This document shows positions 1 through 6,018 of a stretch of 7,753 bases of DNA, piece after piece. Under the pieces are notes generated by a model. The model ran no database searches, was not told where the DNA came from, and saw only the letters and a list, made by a program, of their open reading frames with translations. A program made the position numbers and the translations under genes. Within the stretch, counting starts at the first letter, position 1. The number at the start of each line of letters is the position of its first letter. Origin of the DNA: Clostridia bacterium (GTDB lineage Bacteria > Bacillota_A > Clostridia > Christensenellales > Aristaeellaceae); NCBI GenBank assembly GCA_017399225.1, contig JAFQEB010000015.1, positions 1-7,753 on the forward strand, written 5' to 3'.

Positions 1-904
1 CGCTCCACTTGATGATGTCGATCTTCTCGCCCTTGAGCTCGTTCACAACGCGGTCAACGCGGCTGCCGCGCTGGCCCACGCAGGAGCCCACGGGGTCGAT
101 CTGCACCTCGTTGGAGTAAACCGCCATCTTGGTGCGGCTGCCGGCCTCGCGGGCGATGGCCTTGATGGTCACGTCGCCGGCGGCGATCTCGGGCACCTCC
201 ATCTCGAACAGGCGCTTGATCAGGTTGGGATGGATGCGGCTGACGCGCACCTGCGGGCCGCGGGTCGCGGTCGCCTGGGCGCGCTGCACCTCCAGAACGT
301 AGACCTTGACGTGATCCTCCTCCTGCAGGGTTTCGCCGGGGATCATCTCGCCTGCCTCCAGGATGCCCTCGGTGCGGCCCATCAGGTCAACGAAGGCGTT
401 GCCCTTGGTGTCCACACGGCGGACGATGGCGGTGAGGATCTCGTTCTCCTTATCGATGTACTCATCGTACACACGGCCGCGCTCAGCCTCGCGCAGGCGC
501 TGGACGATCACGCCCTTGGCGGTCTGCGCAGCGACGCGCAGGAAGCCGGTGGGGGTCACGTCCGTCTCCACGATATCGCCCATCTGGTAGGTGTCCTTGA
601 TCTTGCGGGCCTCCTCCAGGGTGATCTGATCGGCGGTGGGCATTTCGATTTCCTCGACGATCAGGCGGCGGGTATACACATGCACTTCGCCGCTGAAGCG
701 GTCAATGACCGCGGTGATGTTGTTGGGAGAGGGAACCAGCTCGCCCTTGGGCAGGTTCTTCTGGTACGCCTTCTTCAGCGCGTCCTCAACGGTCGCGAAC
801 AGCATTTCCTCACTGATGCCCTTCTCGGCAGACAGCAGCTTGATGGCCTCTACCAGCTCGGCGCCCTGGGACTTGACGGGCGATGCATTCTTCTTTGCTC
901 TCAT
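1..904 (-). CDS. nusA: Transcription termination/antitermination factor NusA, 5' part (cut by window edge)
   Basis: NusA binds RNA polymerase and nascent RNA in the cytoplasm and modulates pausing, termination and antitermination. The first 301 codons are present and the frame is open at the window edge, so the 3' part lies outside. In order: the polymerase-binding N-terminal domain (about 17-130), with the EKGIxxExLxxxxExALxxAY pattern; an S1 domain (about 154-218); and the start of KH1 (about 235-301), with the diagnostic IDPVGSCVGQRGSRV and the ELKGEKIDIIKW stretch. KH2 is not in view. The start at 902-904 is set by AAGGTGG five bases upstream. It gives about 15 extra basic or polar residues (MRAKKNASPV...) before the usual NusA N-terminus. 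It lies 32 bases after rimP and is evidently co-transcribed with it. The family assignment is secure. Confidence 0.97.
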   Translation of the reverse strand, partial: MRAKKNASPVKSQGAELVEAIKLLSAEKGISEEMLFATVEDALKKAYQKNLPKGELVPSPNNITAVIDRFSGEVHVYTRRLIVEEIEMPTADQITLEEARKIKDTYQMGDIVETDVTPTGFLRVAAQTAKGVIVQRLREAERGRVYDEYIDKENEILTAIVRRVDTKGNAFVDLMGRTEGILEAGEMIPGETLQEEDHVKVYVLEVQRAQATATRGPQVRVSRIHPNLIKRLFEMEVPEIAAGDVTIKAIAREAGSRTKMAVYSNEVQIDPVGSCVGQRGSRVDRVVNELKGEKIDIIKWS

Positions 905-936
905 GATATCCACCTTATATGTTTTTTCTTGGTCGT

Positions 937-1446
937 TTATTCATTATCGTCGGCAGGCGCATCTTCCTCATCGGTCAGATCCACGTCCTGCACGCCGTCC
1001 ATATCCACCACGGGCTTGATCTGGGAGGCGGCGCGGCGCGCAAAGCGCATCTCTGCGCCGTTCACGTCCAGCACCACGTCGTTCTTGTCATAGTCTGTCA
1101 GCACGCCGGTGAAGCACTTTGTGCCCTCCACCGCCTTGAACAGGTGCACCTCCACCTCGCTGCCCATGGCCCGCTCAAAATCGCGGTCCTTCTTCAGCGG
1201 GCGGTCCACGCCGGGCGAGGACACCTCGAGGAAGTCGTAATCATAGCTTTCCAGCTGCGGCTGAATGGCGCGGTGATATTTTTCGCAATCATCCAGCGTG
1301 ATCCCATCAGGCTTGTCGATGTAGATCCTGAGGTACTTGCCGGTGGGCTCCTTGTCCAGGCTCACATCCACCAGCTCAAAGCTCAGCTCGTCCGCCAGGC
1401 GCTGACACTTGGGCTCCACCACTGTGGTCAGTTCCGCTTTTGCCAT
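937..1446 (-). CDS. rimP: Ribosome maturation factor RimP
   Basis: RimP is a cytoplasmic factor needed for maturation of the 30S subunit. The 169-residue protein has the usual family length and two-domain plan. An N-terminal alpha/beta domain (about 1-83) ends in the hallmark YDFLEVSSPGVDRPL (70-84). An SH3/Sm-like C-terminal domain follows (about 86-150), containing FTGVLTDYDKNDVVLDVNG. The last 20 residues form a strongly acidic tail (TDEEDAPADDNE). The start is well supported: GAGGAGGTGG lies just upstream of the ATG at 1444-1446. It is the first gene of a rimP-nusA transcript, 32 bases ahead of nusA, as is normal in bacteria. Transcription probably starts near 1743 and passes through a structured leader that may regulate the operon. 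Confidence 0.97.
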   Translation of the reverse strand: MAKAELTTVVEPKCQRLADELSFELVDVSLDKEPTGKYLRIYIDKPDGITLDDCEKYHRAIQPQLESYDYDFLEVSSPGVDRPLKKDRDFERAMGSEVEVHLFKAVEGTKCFTGVLTDYDKNDVVLDVNGAEMRFARRAASQIKPVVDMDGVQDVDLTDEEDAPADDNE

Positions 1447-1743
1447 CAGGCCACCTCCTCAAGCGTTTCCTTACCATTTTTTGTCATATATGGCAACATA
1501 AAAGAGTGGCGCACATCAGCCTGACAGCACAAACAAAGCAGCTTCCCGGACGGACGAACGCATCGGCTCCGCCTTACACTGCAATGAGAGGCCGTCTGGC
1601 CATGCCCACTCTTTACGTCAAACCCTTCTTTCTTCCACAGGGGCGTCCCGGAGGACGCCGTGTCAGTGATCGTCGCCGATCACCAGTGCTGGGCAGCCCC
1701 AGCGCAATACCGCCATCACGAAAACAGCGGATAAATCCACACG
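1447..1743 (-). promoter_or_regulatory. Long structured 5' leader of rimP-nusA
   Basis: This stretch of about 300 nt has no convincing gene and is inferred to be the untranslated leader of rimP. Read on the minus strand it holds three compact perfect hairpins in a row: 1688-1703 (6 bp, 4-nt loop), 1666-1683 (7 bp, 4-nt loop) and 1642-1659 (GGCGTCC/GGACGCC, 7 bp). A long-range pairing follows: AAAGAGTGG (minus strand 1614-1606) with CCACTCTTT (1509-1501), 9 bp plus 3 more after a bulged base. It encloses about 96 nt that contain a further GGCC-AGAC-GGCC hairpin. The distal arm ends in TTTT, so the closing stem could act as an attenuator. AGTGGG/CCCACT stems ahead of rimP are, from memory, common in Firmicutes, usually with short loops. 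The function is inferred. Confidence 0.5.
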
Positions 1744-1749
1744 CCTGTC

Positions 1750-1778
1750 AGTATACCACAACTTCGCGGCAAATACAA
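1750..1778 (-). promoter_or_regulatory. Promoter of rimP-nusA
   Basis: On the minus strand, TTGTAT (1778-1773) is followed after 17 bp by TATACT (1755-1750). The TGG just before the -10 makes it an extended -10 element. The -35 is weak (3 of 6) and the -10 strong (5 of 6). The predicted start is near 1743, giving a leader of roughly 297 nt. It is back to back with the promoter of the radical SAM gene, the two -35 boxes being 31 bp apart. Confidence 0.6.
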
Positions 1779-1809
1779 GGGTTTTCCAGCTGCTCAGCAA
1801 CATTTTCCC

Positions 1810-1838
1810 TTGCCGAAGCACAGAAAAAGCGCTATACT
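1810..1838 (+). promoter_or_regulatory. Promoter of the radical SAM gene
   Basis: TTGCCG (1810-1815) and TATACT (1833-1838) are separated by exactly 17 bp. This predicts a start near 1845 and a leader of about 28 nt to the ATG at 1873. It is divergent from the rimP promoter. Confidence 0.65.
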
Positions 1839-1872
1839 GGAGGCAGCAAACGACCTGTGGGAGGTTCTGCAA

Positions 1873-2760
1873 ATGGAATGCAACCTGTGCCCCCGCCAGT
1901 GCAGCGCGGCGAGAACGGAAACGACCGGCAAGGGCTTCTGCCAGCTGCCGGAAACGATGCTGATCGCCCGCATCGCCCCCCATTTGTGGGAGGAGCCGCC
2001 CATCTCCGGCACGCGCGGGACGGGCGCGATTTTCTTCAGCGGCTGCACGCTGCGCTGCGCCTATTGCCAGAACGGCGACATTAGCCACCGCAACGCCGGC
2101 CGTGCCTTCACCCCGCAGCAGCTGGCGGACAGCATGAAGCGCCTGACGGATATGGGGATGCACACATTATCCTTCATCACCGCCACGCCCCATGTGCACG
2201 GCGTGCTGGAGGCCGTGAACCTTTACCGACAACGCTGGAACGACTGCCCTCCCCTGGTATGGAACACCTCCGGCTACGAGCGGACAGAAACGCTGCGTAT
2301 GCTGGAGGGCGTGATCGACGTATATCTGCCCGACCTCAAGCACCGTTCGGAAGCGATGGGCCGCCTGTGCGCCAAGGCCCCGGACTATTTTGAGCGCGCC
2401 TCCGCCGCCATCTGCGAGATGGTGCGGCAGACGGGCCTGCCCCAGTATGATGCAGCAGGTATCATGACCCGCGGCACGCTGATCCGCCATCTGATCCTGC
2501 CCGGGCTGACGAGCGAGTCCATCCAGCTGCTGGACTGGATCGCCGAAACGCTGCCCGGCATACCGGTGAGCCTGATGCGCCAATATATCCCCATGAACGG
2601 CGTGGATATCAAGGGGCTGGACAGGCCCATCACCGAGCGGGAATACCGTCGCGTCCGCGACCACATGCTGGCCCTGGCGCTCCCCGGCTTCCTGCAGGAG
2701 CCTGAGAGCGCATCAGAGGATTTCGTTCCCCTGTTCTGCAGGGACGAGAGCTACGTCTGA
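1873..2760 (+). CDS. Radical SAM protein, PflA/PflX-like (COG1313 type), substrate unknown
   Basis: The protein is 295 residues. The radical SAM 4Fe-4S motif C58-x3-C62-x2-C65 sits in FFSGCTLRCAYCQN, so it should bind a cluster and cleave S-adenosylmethionine to a 5'-deoxyadenosyl radical. An extra N-terminal cysteine set (C3, C6, C10, C23 in CNLCPRQC and GKGFC) could hold a second metal site. Downstream are family stretches such as FITATPHVH, LVWNTSGYE, IDVYLPDLKH and TLIRHLILPG. This matches the widespread group annotated as putative pyruvate formate-lyase activating enzyme, but no formate lyase or other glycyl-radical enzyme lies in the window, so the substrate is open. The start at 1873 is chosen because GGGAGGT lies 7-8 bases upstream and the protein then begins at the conserved CxxCPRxC. 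A 21-codon upstream extension is possible but has no such site. Confidence 0.9.
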   Translation: MECNLCPRQCSAARTETTGKGFCQLPETMLIARIAPHLWEEPPISGTRGTGAIFFSGCTLRCAYCQNGDISHRNAGRAFTPQQLADSMKRLTDMGMHTLSFITATPHVHGVLEAVNLYRQRWNDCPPLVWNTSGYERTETLRMLEGVIDVYLPDLKHRSEAMGRLCAKAPDYFERASAAICEMVRQTGLPQYDAAGIMTRGTLIRHLILPGLTSESIQLLDWIAETLPGIPVSLMRQYIPMNGVDIKGLDRPITEREYRRVRDHMLALALPGFLQEPESASEDFVPLFCRDESYV

Positions 2761-2853
2761 TGCTTTCCCGAACCTCATCCGTCACGCGCCTGCCTACTGA
2801 TCGGCCCGCCGCGGCCTTTGTTCACACTTCAAACAGATTCTCTTCCAAACCAG

Positions 2854-2882
2854 TTGAAAACAAACATCCGTTATGCTAAAAT
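2854..2882 (+). promoter_or_regulatory. Promoter of degV
   Basis: TTGAAA (2854-2859, 5 of 6 matches) and TAAAAT (2877-2882, 5 of 6) are separated by 17 bp, with TGC just before the -10 (extended -10). The predicted start is near 2889, giving a short leader to the ATG at 2917. This is one of the best promoter matches in the window and shows that degV is not simply read through from the radical SAM gene. Confidence 0.75.
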
Positions 2883-2916
2883 CAGGAAAGAACAACCTTT
2901 AAGGAGGATCGCTCTG

Positions 2917-3792
2917 ATGAAGCCCATCGGCATCGTCACCGACAGTCACAGCAGCATCTCCCCCGCCCAGGCAAAGGAGCTGGGGATCCACGTGCTTCCC
3001 ATGCCCTTTATGATCGACGGCGTGGATTATCTGGAGGGCGTCAACCTCAGCCGGGAGGCATTTTTCGCGCACCAGCGCGCCGGTGCGGAGATCAGCACCT
3101 CGCAGCCTGCGCCCGCCGCTGTGCTGGCCCTGTGGGACGAGCTTCTGACCGAATACGAATCCCTGCTCTATATCCCCATCTCCAGCGGGCTCTCCGGCTC
3201 CTGCCAGACCGCCGCTTCCCTGGCGGAGGAAGAACCTTATGCCGGACGCGTGTATGTGGTGGATAACGGCCGCGTCGCCACGCCGCTGCACCGGAGCATC
3301 CTGGATGCGCTGGAGTTGATCGAAAAAGGCTTCACCGCCGCCCAGTGCAAGGCTGCGCTGGAGAAGGCCCGGGACGAGCTGGTCATCTACATCGCCGTGG
3401 AGACCCTGGAATATCTCAAAAAGGGCGGACGCATCAGCTCTGCCACCGCTGCGGTGGGAACGCTGCTGAACATCAAGCCCATCCTCCACCTGACCACCGG
3501 CAAGCTGGAAAGCTACAAGAAGGCCCGCGGTATGCACAAGGCCTGCGAAACGATGCTGGAGGCCATCCGCAGCGACCTGGCCATCCGCTTCCAGGAGGCC
3601 CACGCCCGCGGGGATGTGCACCTGCTGGCCGCCGGCAGCGCCTCCCCGGAGGAAACCGCCAGGTGGCTGGCGATGATCGAAAAGGCCTTCCCCGGTATGC
3701 CCATACAGTATGACGATCTTTCTCTGGGCGTTTCCTGCCACACCGGCGAGGGGGCGCTGGGCGTGGGGCTGAGCATCCGGCCACGCGCATGA
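2917..3792 (+). CDS. DegV family fatty-acid-binding protein (FakB type)
   Basis: DegV-fold proteins bind a long-chain fatty acid. In Gram-positive bacteria they act as FakB, presenting it to the kinase FakA to make acyl-phosphate. The 291-residue protein has the expected length and motifs: GIVTDSHSSIS near the N-terminus; TSQP at 61-64 and SSGLSG at 89-94, which hold the ligand-binding Thr/Ser positions of the family; ETLEYLKKGGRIS (162-174); and HTGEGALG (275-282). The last is usually HTGPG, so the proline is replaced by Glu. The start at 2917 has AAGGAGG nine bases upstream and begins MKPIGIVTDS as the family does; an in-frame extension of 33 codons back to 2818 lacks support. It has its own promoter and terminator and sits just before plsX-acpP, which fits a role in acyl supply. 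FakA is not in the window. Confidence 0.93.
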   Translation: MKPIGIVTDSHSSISPAQAKELGIHVLPMPFMIDGVDYLEGVNLSREAFFAHQRAGAEISTSQPAPAAVLALWDELLTEYESLLYIPISSGLSGSCQTAASLAEEEPYAGRVYVVDNGRVATPLHRSILDALELIEKGFTAAQCKAALEKARDELVIYIAVETLEYLKKGGRISSATAAVGTLLNIKPILHLTTGKLESYKKARGMHKACETMLEAIRSDLAIRFQEAHARGDVHLLAAGSASPEETARWLAMIEKAFPGMPIQYDDLSLGVSCHTGEGALGVGLSIRPRA

Positions 3793-3805
3793 ATTTGCAC
3801 CATTT

Positions 3806-3832
3806 GAGCGTCTTTGGACGCTCTTTTTCTTT
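3806..3832 (+). terminator. Rho-independent terminator after degV
   Basis: A perfect 7-bp stem GAGCGTC/GACGCTC (3806-3812 and 3817-3823) with loop TTTG is followed directly by TTTTTCTTT. It lies 13 bases after the degV stop and separates it from plsX. Confidence 0.92.
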
Positions 3833-3861
3833 GCACATCAAAGGTTTTTTCGTCAGAAAGA

Positions 3862-3888
3862 GCCACTCGCAGGCAGTTGCCACTTGCA
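3862..3888 (+). repeat. Direct repeat GCCACTYGCA upstream of plsX
   Basis: GCCACTCGCA (3862-3871) and GCCACTTGCA (3879-3888) match at 9 of 10 positions with a 17-bp period. The second copy overlaps the predicted -35 of plsX. This spacing would suit a dimeric or tandem-binding regulator. It does not resemble the FapR operator. The role is inferred only from position. Confidence 0.4.
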
Positions 3889-3913
3889 AAGGTCTTGTTA
3901 TCTATGGTAAAAT
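3884..3913 (+). promoter_or_regulatory. Promoter of plsX-acpP-rnc
   Basis: TTGCAA (3884-3889) and TAAAAT (3908-3913) are 18 bp apart, with TGG before the -10 (extended -10). The predicted start is near 3920, about 28 nt ahead of the plsX ATG. Confidence 0.62.
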
Positions 3914-3947
3914 AGATTGATTCCACCCTGTCTGGAGGGATATGATC

Positions 3948-4958
3948 ATGCGTATTTTTGTGGACGCCATGGGCGGTGACTATGCCCCGCAGGCTCCTGT
4001 GGCCGGTGCGATCGAAGCACTGCGCCGTTATCCCAATATCGAGGTCGTGCTGGCAGGCGTGATCCCGGAGATCGAGAAGCACCTGGTGGACTGCGACGAC
4101 GTGCGCAGCCGCATTGAGCTGCTGGACGCCCCCGAAGTCATCACCAACGAGGAATCCCCCGTGATGGGCGTGCGCCGCAAGGTGAACTCCGCCACCGTCA
4201 AGGGTATGCTCGCCCTGCGCGACAAGGCGGTCGACGGCTTTGTCTCCGCAGGCTCCACCGGCGCAGTGCTGGCGGGCGGCATGTTCCGCCTGGGCCGCAT
4301 CCCCGGCATCGAGCGTCCTGCGCTGGCCCCGATGCTGCCCAACGGCAAGGGCTATGTGCTGCTGATCGACTGCGGCGCGAACGTGGATTGCAAACCCGAG
4401 CACCTCATCCAGTTCGGCATGATGGGCACCGCCTACATGCAGGGCGTGATGGGCATGAATAACCCCCGCGTGGGCCTGGTGAACATCGGCGCCGAGGCCG
4501 AAAAGGGCAACGCCCTGGTCAAGGAAACCTACCCGCTGATGGAGAAGGCCCCCTACAACTTTGTGGGCAATGTCGAGGCCCGCGACGTGATGGCCAACGT
4601 GGCCGACGTGCTGGTGGCCGACGGCTTTGCCGGCAACCTGATCCTCAAGAACACCGAGGGCGTGGCCATGGCGCTGCTCAAGATCATCAAGAGCGAAATG
4701 ATGGCCGACACCCGCGGCAAGATCGCCGGCCTGATCGGCAAGCCCGCCTTCAAGCGCGTGAAGAAGCTGATGGACTACACCGAGGTCGGCGGCGCTCCCC
4801 TGCTGGGCGTTCAGGGCGCGGTGGTCAAGGCCCACGGCAGCTCGAATGCCCATGCTTTCTCCTGCGCCATCGGCCAGCTGATCAAGATGATCGACGGCAA
4901 GGTCGTTGAGACCATCGAAAAGGGCCTTGAAGCCCTCGCCCCCGCACAGGACGCTTAA
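3948..4958 (+). CDS. plsX: Phosphate acyltransferase PlsX
   Basis: PlsX is a peripheral membrane enzyme that interconverts acyl-ACP plus phosphate and acyl-phosphate. The acyl-phosphate is then used by PlsY to acylate glycerol-3-phosphate in phospholipid synthesis. The 336-residue protein shows the family signatures in order: VDAMGGDYAP (5-14), SAGSTGA (100-106), IDCGANVDCKP (140-150), GNVEARD (207-213), DGFAGNL (225-231), GGAPLLGVQG (281-290) and KAHGSSNAHAF (294-304). Two ATGs lie two codons apart. The one at 3948 is preferred because GGAGGG is eight bases upstream and gives the canonical MRIFVDAMGGD, while the ATG at 3942 is only two bases from it. It is first in an operon with acpP (52-bp gap) and rnc. 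The usual fabD and fabG genes between plsX and acpP are absent. Confidence 0.97.
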   Translation: MRIFVDAMGGDYAPQAPVAGAIEALRRYPNIEVVLAGVIPEIEKHLVDCDDVRSRIELLDAPEVITNEESPVMGVRRKVNSATVKGMLALRDKAVDGFVSAGSTGAVLAGGMFRLGRIPGIERPALAPMLPNGKGYVLLIDCGANVDCKPEHLIQFGMMGTAYMQGVMGMNNPRVGLVNIGAEAEKGNALVKETYPLMEKAPYNFVGNVEARDVMANVADVLVADGFAGNLILKNTEGVAMALLKIIKSEMMADTRGKIAGLIGKPAFKRVKKLMDYTEVGGAPLLGVQGAVVKAHGSSNAHAFSCAIGQLIKMIDGKVVETIEKGLEALAPAQDA

Positions 4959-5010
4959 GCCATCCGGCTTGCGATATACCATTCATACGATTCATAAGGA
5001 GGAACCCATC

Positions 5011-5238
5011 ATGGTTTTTGAGAATGTCAAGAAGATGATCGCCAAGCAGCTGAAGGTCGACGAGGCCTCCATCACCGAGAACAGCCGTCTGATCGAGGAT
5101 CTGAAGGCCGACTCCGCCAACGTCATGGTCATGATCATGGACCTGGAGGACAACTACGGCATCGTTGTGGAGGATGACCAGATCCTCAAGCTGAAGACCG
5201 TGGGCGACGTGGTCAAGTACATCGAGGCTCATCAGTAA
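5011..5238 (+). CDS. acpP: Acyl carrier protein
   Basis: ACP carries growing acyl chains on a phosphopantetheine arm through fatty acid synthesis and donates them to PlsX. The 75-residue acidic protein has the usual size and four-helix pattern. Ser35, in LKADSANVMV, is the predicted attachment site. In most ACPs this motif is DSLD; here Leu-Asp is replaced by Ala-Asn, at the head of the helix that contacts partner enzymes. The rest, including MDLEDNYGI and TVGDVVKYIE, is typical. The start has AAGGAGG eight bases upstream. It sits between plsX and rnc, a classic placement. A carrier protein for another pathway is possible, but no such pathway genes are nearby. Confidence 0.95.
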   Translation: MVFENVKKMIAKQLKVDEASITENSRLIEDLKADSANVMVMIMDLEDNYGIVVEDDQILKLKTVGDVVKYIEAHQ

Positions 5239-5248
5239 GCATATACGC

Positions 5249-5286
5249 CGGAAGCCCTCTCCGCCAGCGTGCCGGGAGGGCTTCCG
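5249..5286 (+). other. Strong RNA hairpin between acpP and rnc
   Basis: CGGAAGCCCTC (5249-5259) pairs perfectly with GAGGGCTTCCG (5276-5286), an 11-bp stem with a 16-nt loop that can itself add CCG/CGG pairs. No T-run follows, so it is not an ordinary intrinsic terminator. It could be a processing site or an mRNA stabiliser for the upstream acpP message. RNase III cleavage is an attractive but untested idea. Confidence 0.7.
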
Positions 5287-5339
5287 CATTGCACCGTATC
5301 CATCCCCGAGCGGAGCCTGGGGCTCCGTTTGCGAATGGA

Positions 5340-5369
5340 TGCAGGGCAGAGAAAGGAGACTGCCATGCA
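5340..5369 (+). promoter_or_regulatory. Hairpin over the rnc ribosome binding site and start codon
   Basis: TGCA (5340-5343) and GGCAG (5345-5349) can pair with CTGCC (5360-5364) and TGCA (5366-5369): nine pairs around one mismatch. The AAAGGAG Shine-Dalgarno sequence lies in the 10-nt loop, and the U and G of the AUG are in the stem. Opening this stem could control rnc translation. This is prediction from base pairing only. Confidence 0.45.
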
Positions 5370-6018
5370 GGCATTGATGAACGCGCTGGGCTATCGCTTC
5401 AAGAACCCAGCGCTGCTCCGGCGGGCACTGACCCACCCCTCCATGGGCGCGGAGGACAACCAGCGCCTGGAGTTCCTCGGCGACGCGGTGCTGCAGTACC
5501 TCATGTCCGATATCCTCTATGCCAGCCATCCCAAAGATCGCGAGGGACAGCTGACACACCTGCGGGCGCTGTTGGTGTGCGAGGCAGCCCTCTCCCAGGT
5601 AGCGAGATCCCTCCATGTGGGCCAGGCGCTGATCATGGACAAGGGCGAGGATCTGACCGGCGGCCGCGACAAGCCCAGCGTCCTGTGCGATGCAATGGAG
5701 GCCATCCTTGCGGCCGTCTACCTGGACGGCGGCCTGGAGGCAGCACGGCAGATCATCCTGCGCTGCTGGCCCAAGCCGGAGGACGTCCACCGGCCCATGC
5801 AGGATTCCAAGGGAGCCCTGCAGGAGCACCTGCAAAAGGACGGCGGCGACGCCCCCACCTACCAGATCCTCAGCCAGGACGGCCCGCCCCACGACCGCAC
5901 CTTCGAGGCCGCAGTCTACCGCTACGGCGTGGAGCTGGCCCGGGGCAGCGGCAGAACCAAGAAGCAGGCCGAGCAGGCCGCTGCGCTGAGTGCGCTGAAA
6001 AAGCTCAAAAAGGAGTGA
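5365..6018 (+). CDS. rnc: Ribonuclease III
   Basis: RNase III is a dimeric, Mg-dependent endonuclease that cuts double-stranded RNA, including rRNA precursors. The protein is 217 residues, compact for the family. The nuclease domain (about 1-140) carries the signature NQRLEFLGDAVL (32-43) and DAMEAILAAVYLDGG (109-123). Metal-binding residues match E36, D40, D109 and E112 (E. coli E41, D45, D114 and E117). Position 33 is Gln where E. coli has Glu38, a position where the family tolerates substitution. A double-stranded RNA-binding domain follows (about 146-215), with SKGALQEHLQ and GSGRTKKQAEQAAALSAL. The start at 5365 has AAAGGAG six bases upstream; an in-frame extension to 5269 would read through the intergenic hairpin and is rejected. 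It is the last gene of the plsX-acpP-rnc operon. Confidence 0.96.
   Translation: MQALMNALGYRFKNPALLRRALTHPSMGAEDNQRLEFLGDAVLQYLMSDILYASHPKDREGQLTHLRALLVCEAALSQVARSLHVGQALIMDKGEDLTGGRDKPSVLCDAMEAILAAVYLDGGLEAARQIILRCWPKPEDVHRPMQDSKGALQEHLQKDGGDAPTYQILSQDGPPHDRTFEAAVYRYGVELARGSGRTKKQAEQAAALSALKKLKKE

Noticed and set aside
230..1524. Long plus-strand open frames opposite nusA and rimP
   Set aside because: They have no recognisable motifs or ribosome binding sites and arise from GC-rich codon bias opposite two clearly identified minus-strand genes.
1600..1621. TTGACG as a second -35 box for rimP
   Set aside because: No acceptable -10 sequence occurs 16-18 bp downstream.
1663..2163. A 166-codon minus-strand frame that runs through the rimP promoter into the leader
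   Set aside because: It overlaps the radical SAM gene in antisense, has no ribosome binding site, and its low-complexity translation resembles no family. A leader peptide at its end was considered, but no start signal was found.
2802..2826. Possible terminator after the radical SAM gene (GGCC-CGCCGC-GGCC then TTTGTT)
   Set aside because: The stem is only 4 bp and the T-tract is interrupted. No convincing terminator was seen between 2761 and the degV promoter.
3513..4982. A 489-codon minus-strand frame opposite degV, its terminator and plsX
   Set aside because: The His/Ala/Gly-rich translation is typical of an antisense shadow, and it crosses a terminator and a promoter of the plus-strand genes.
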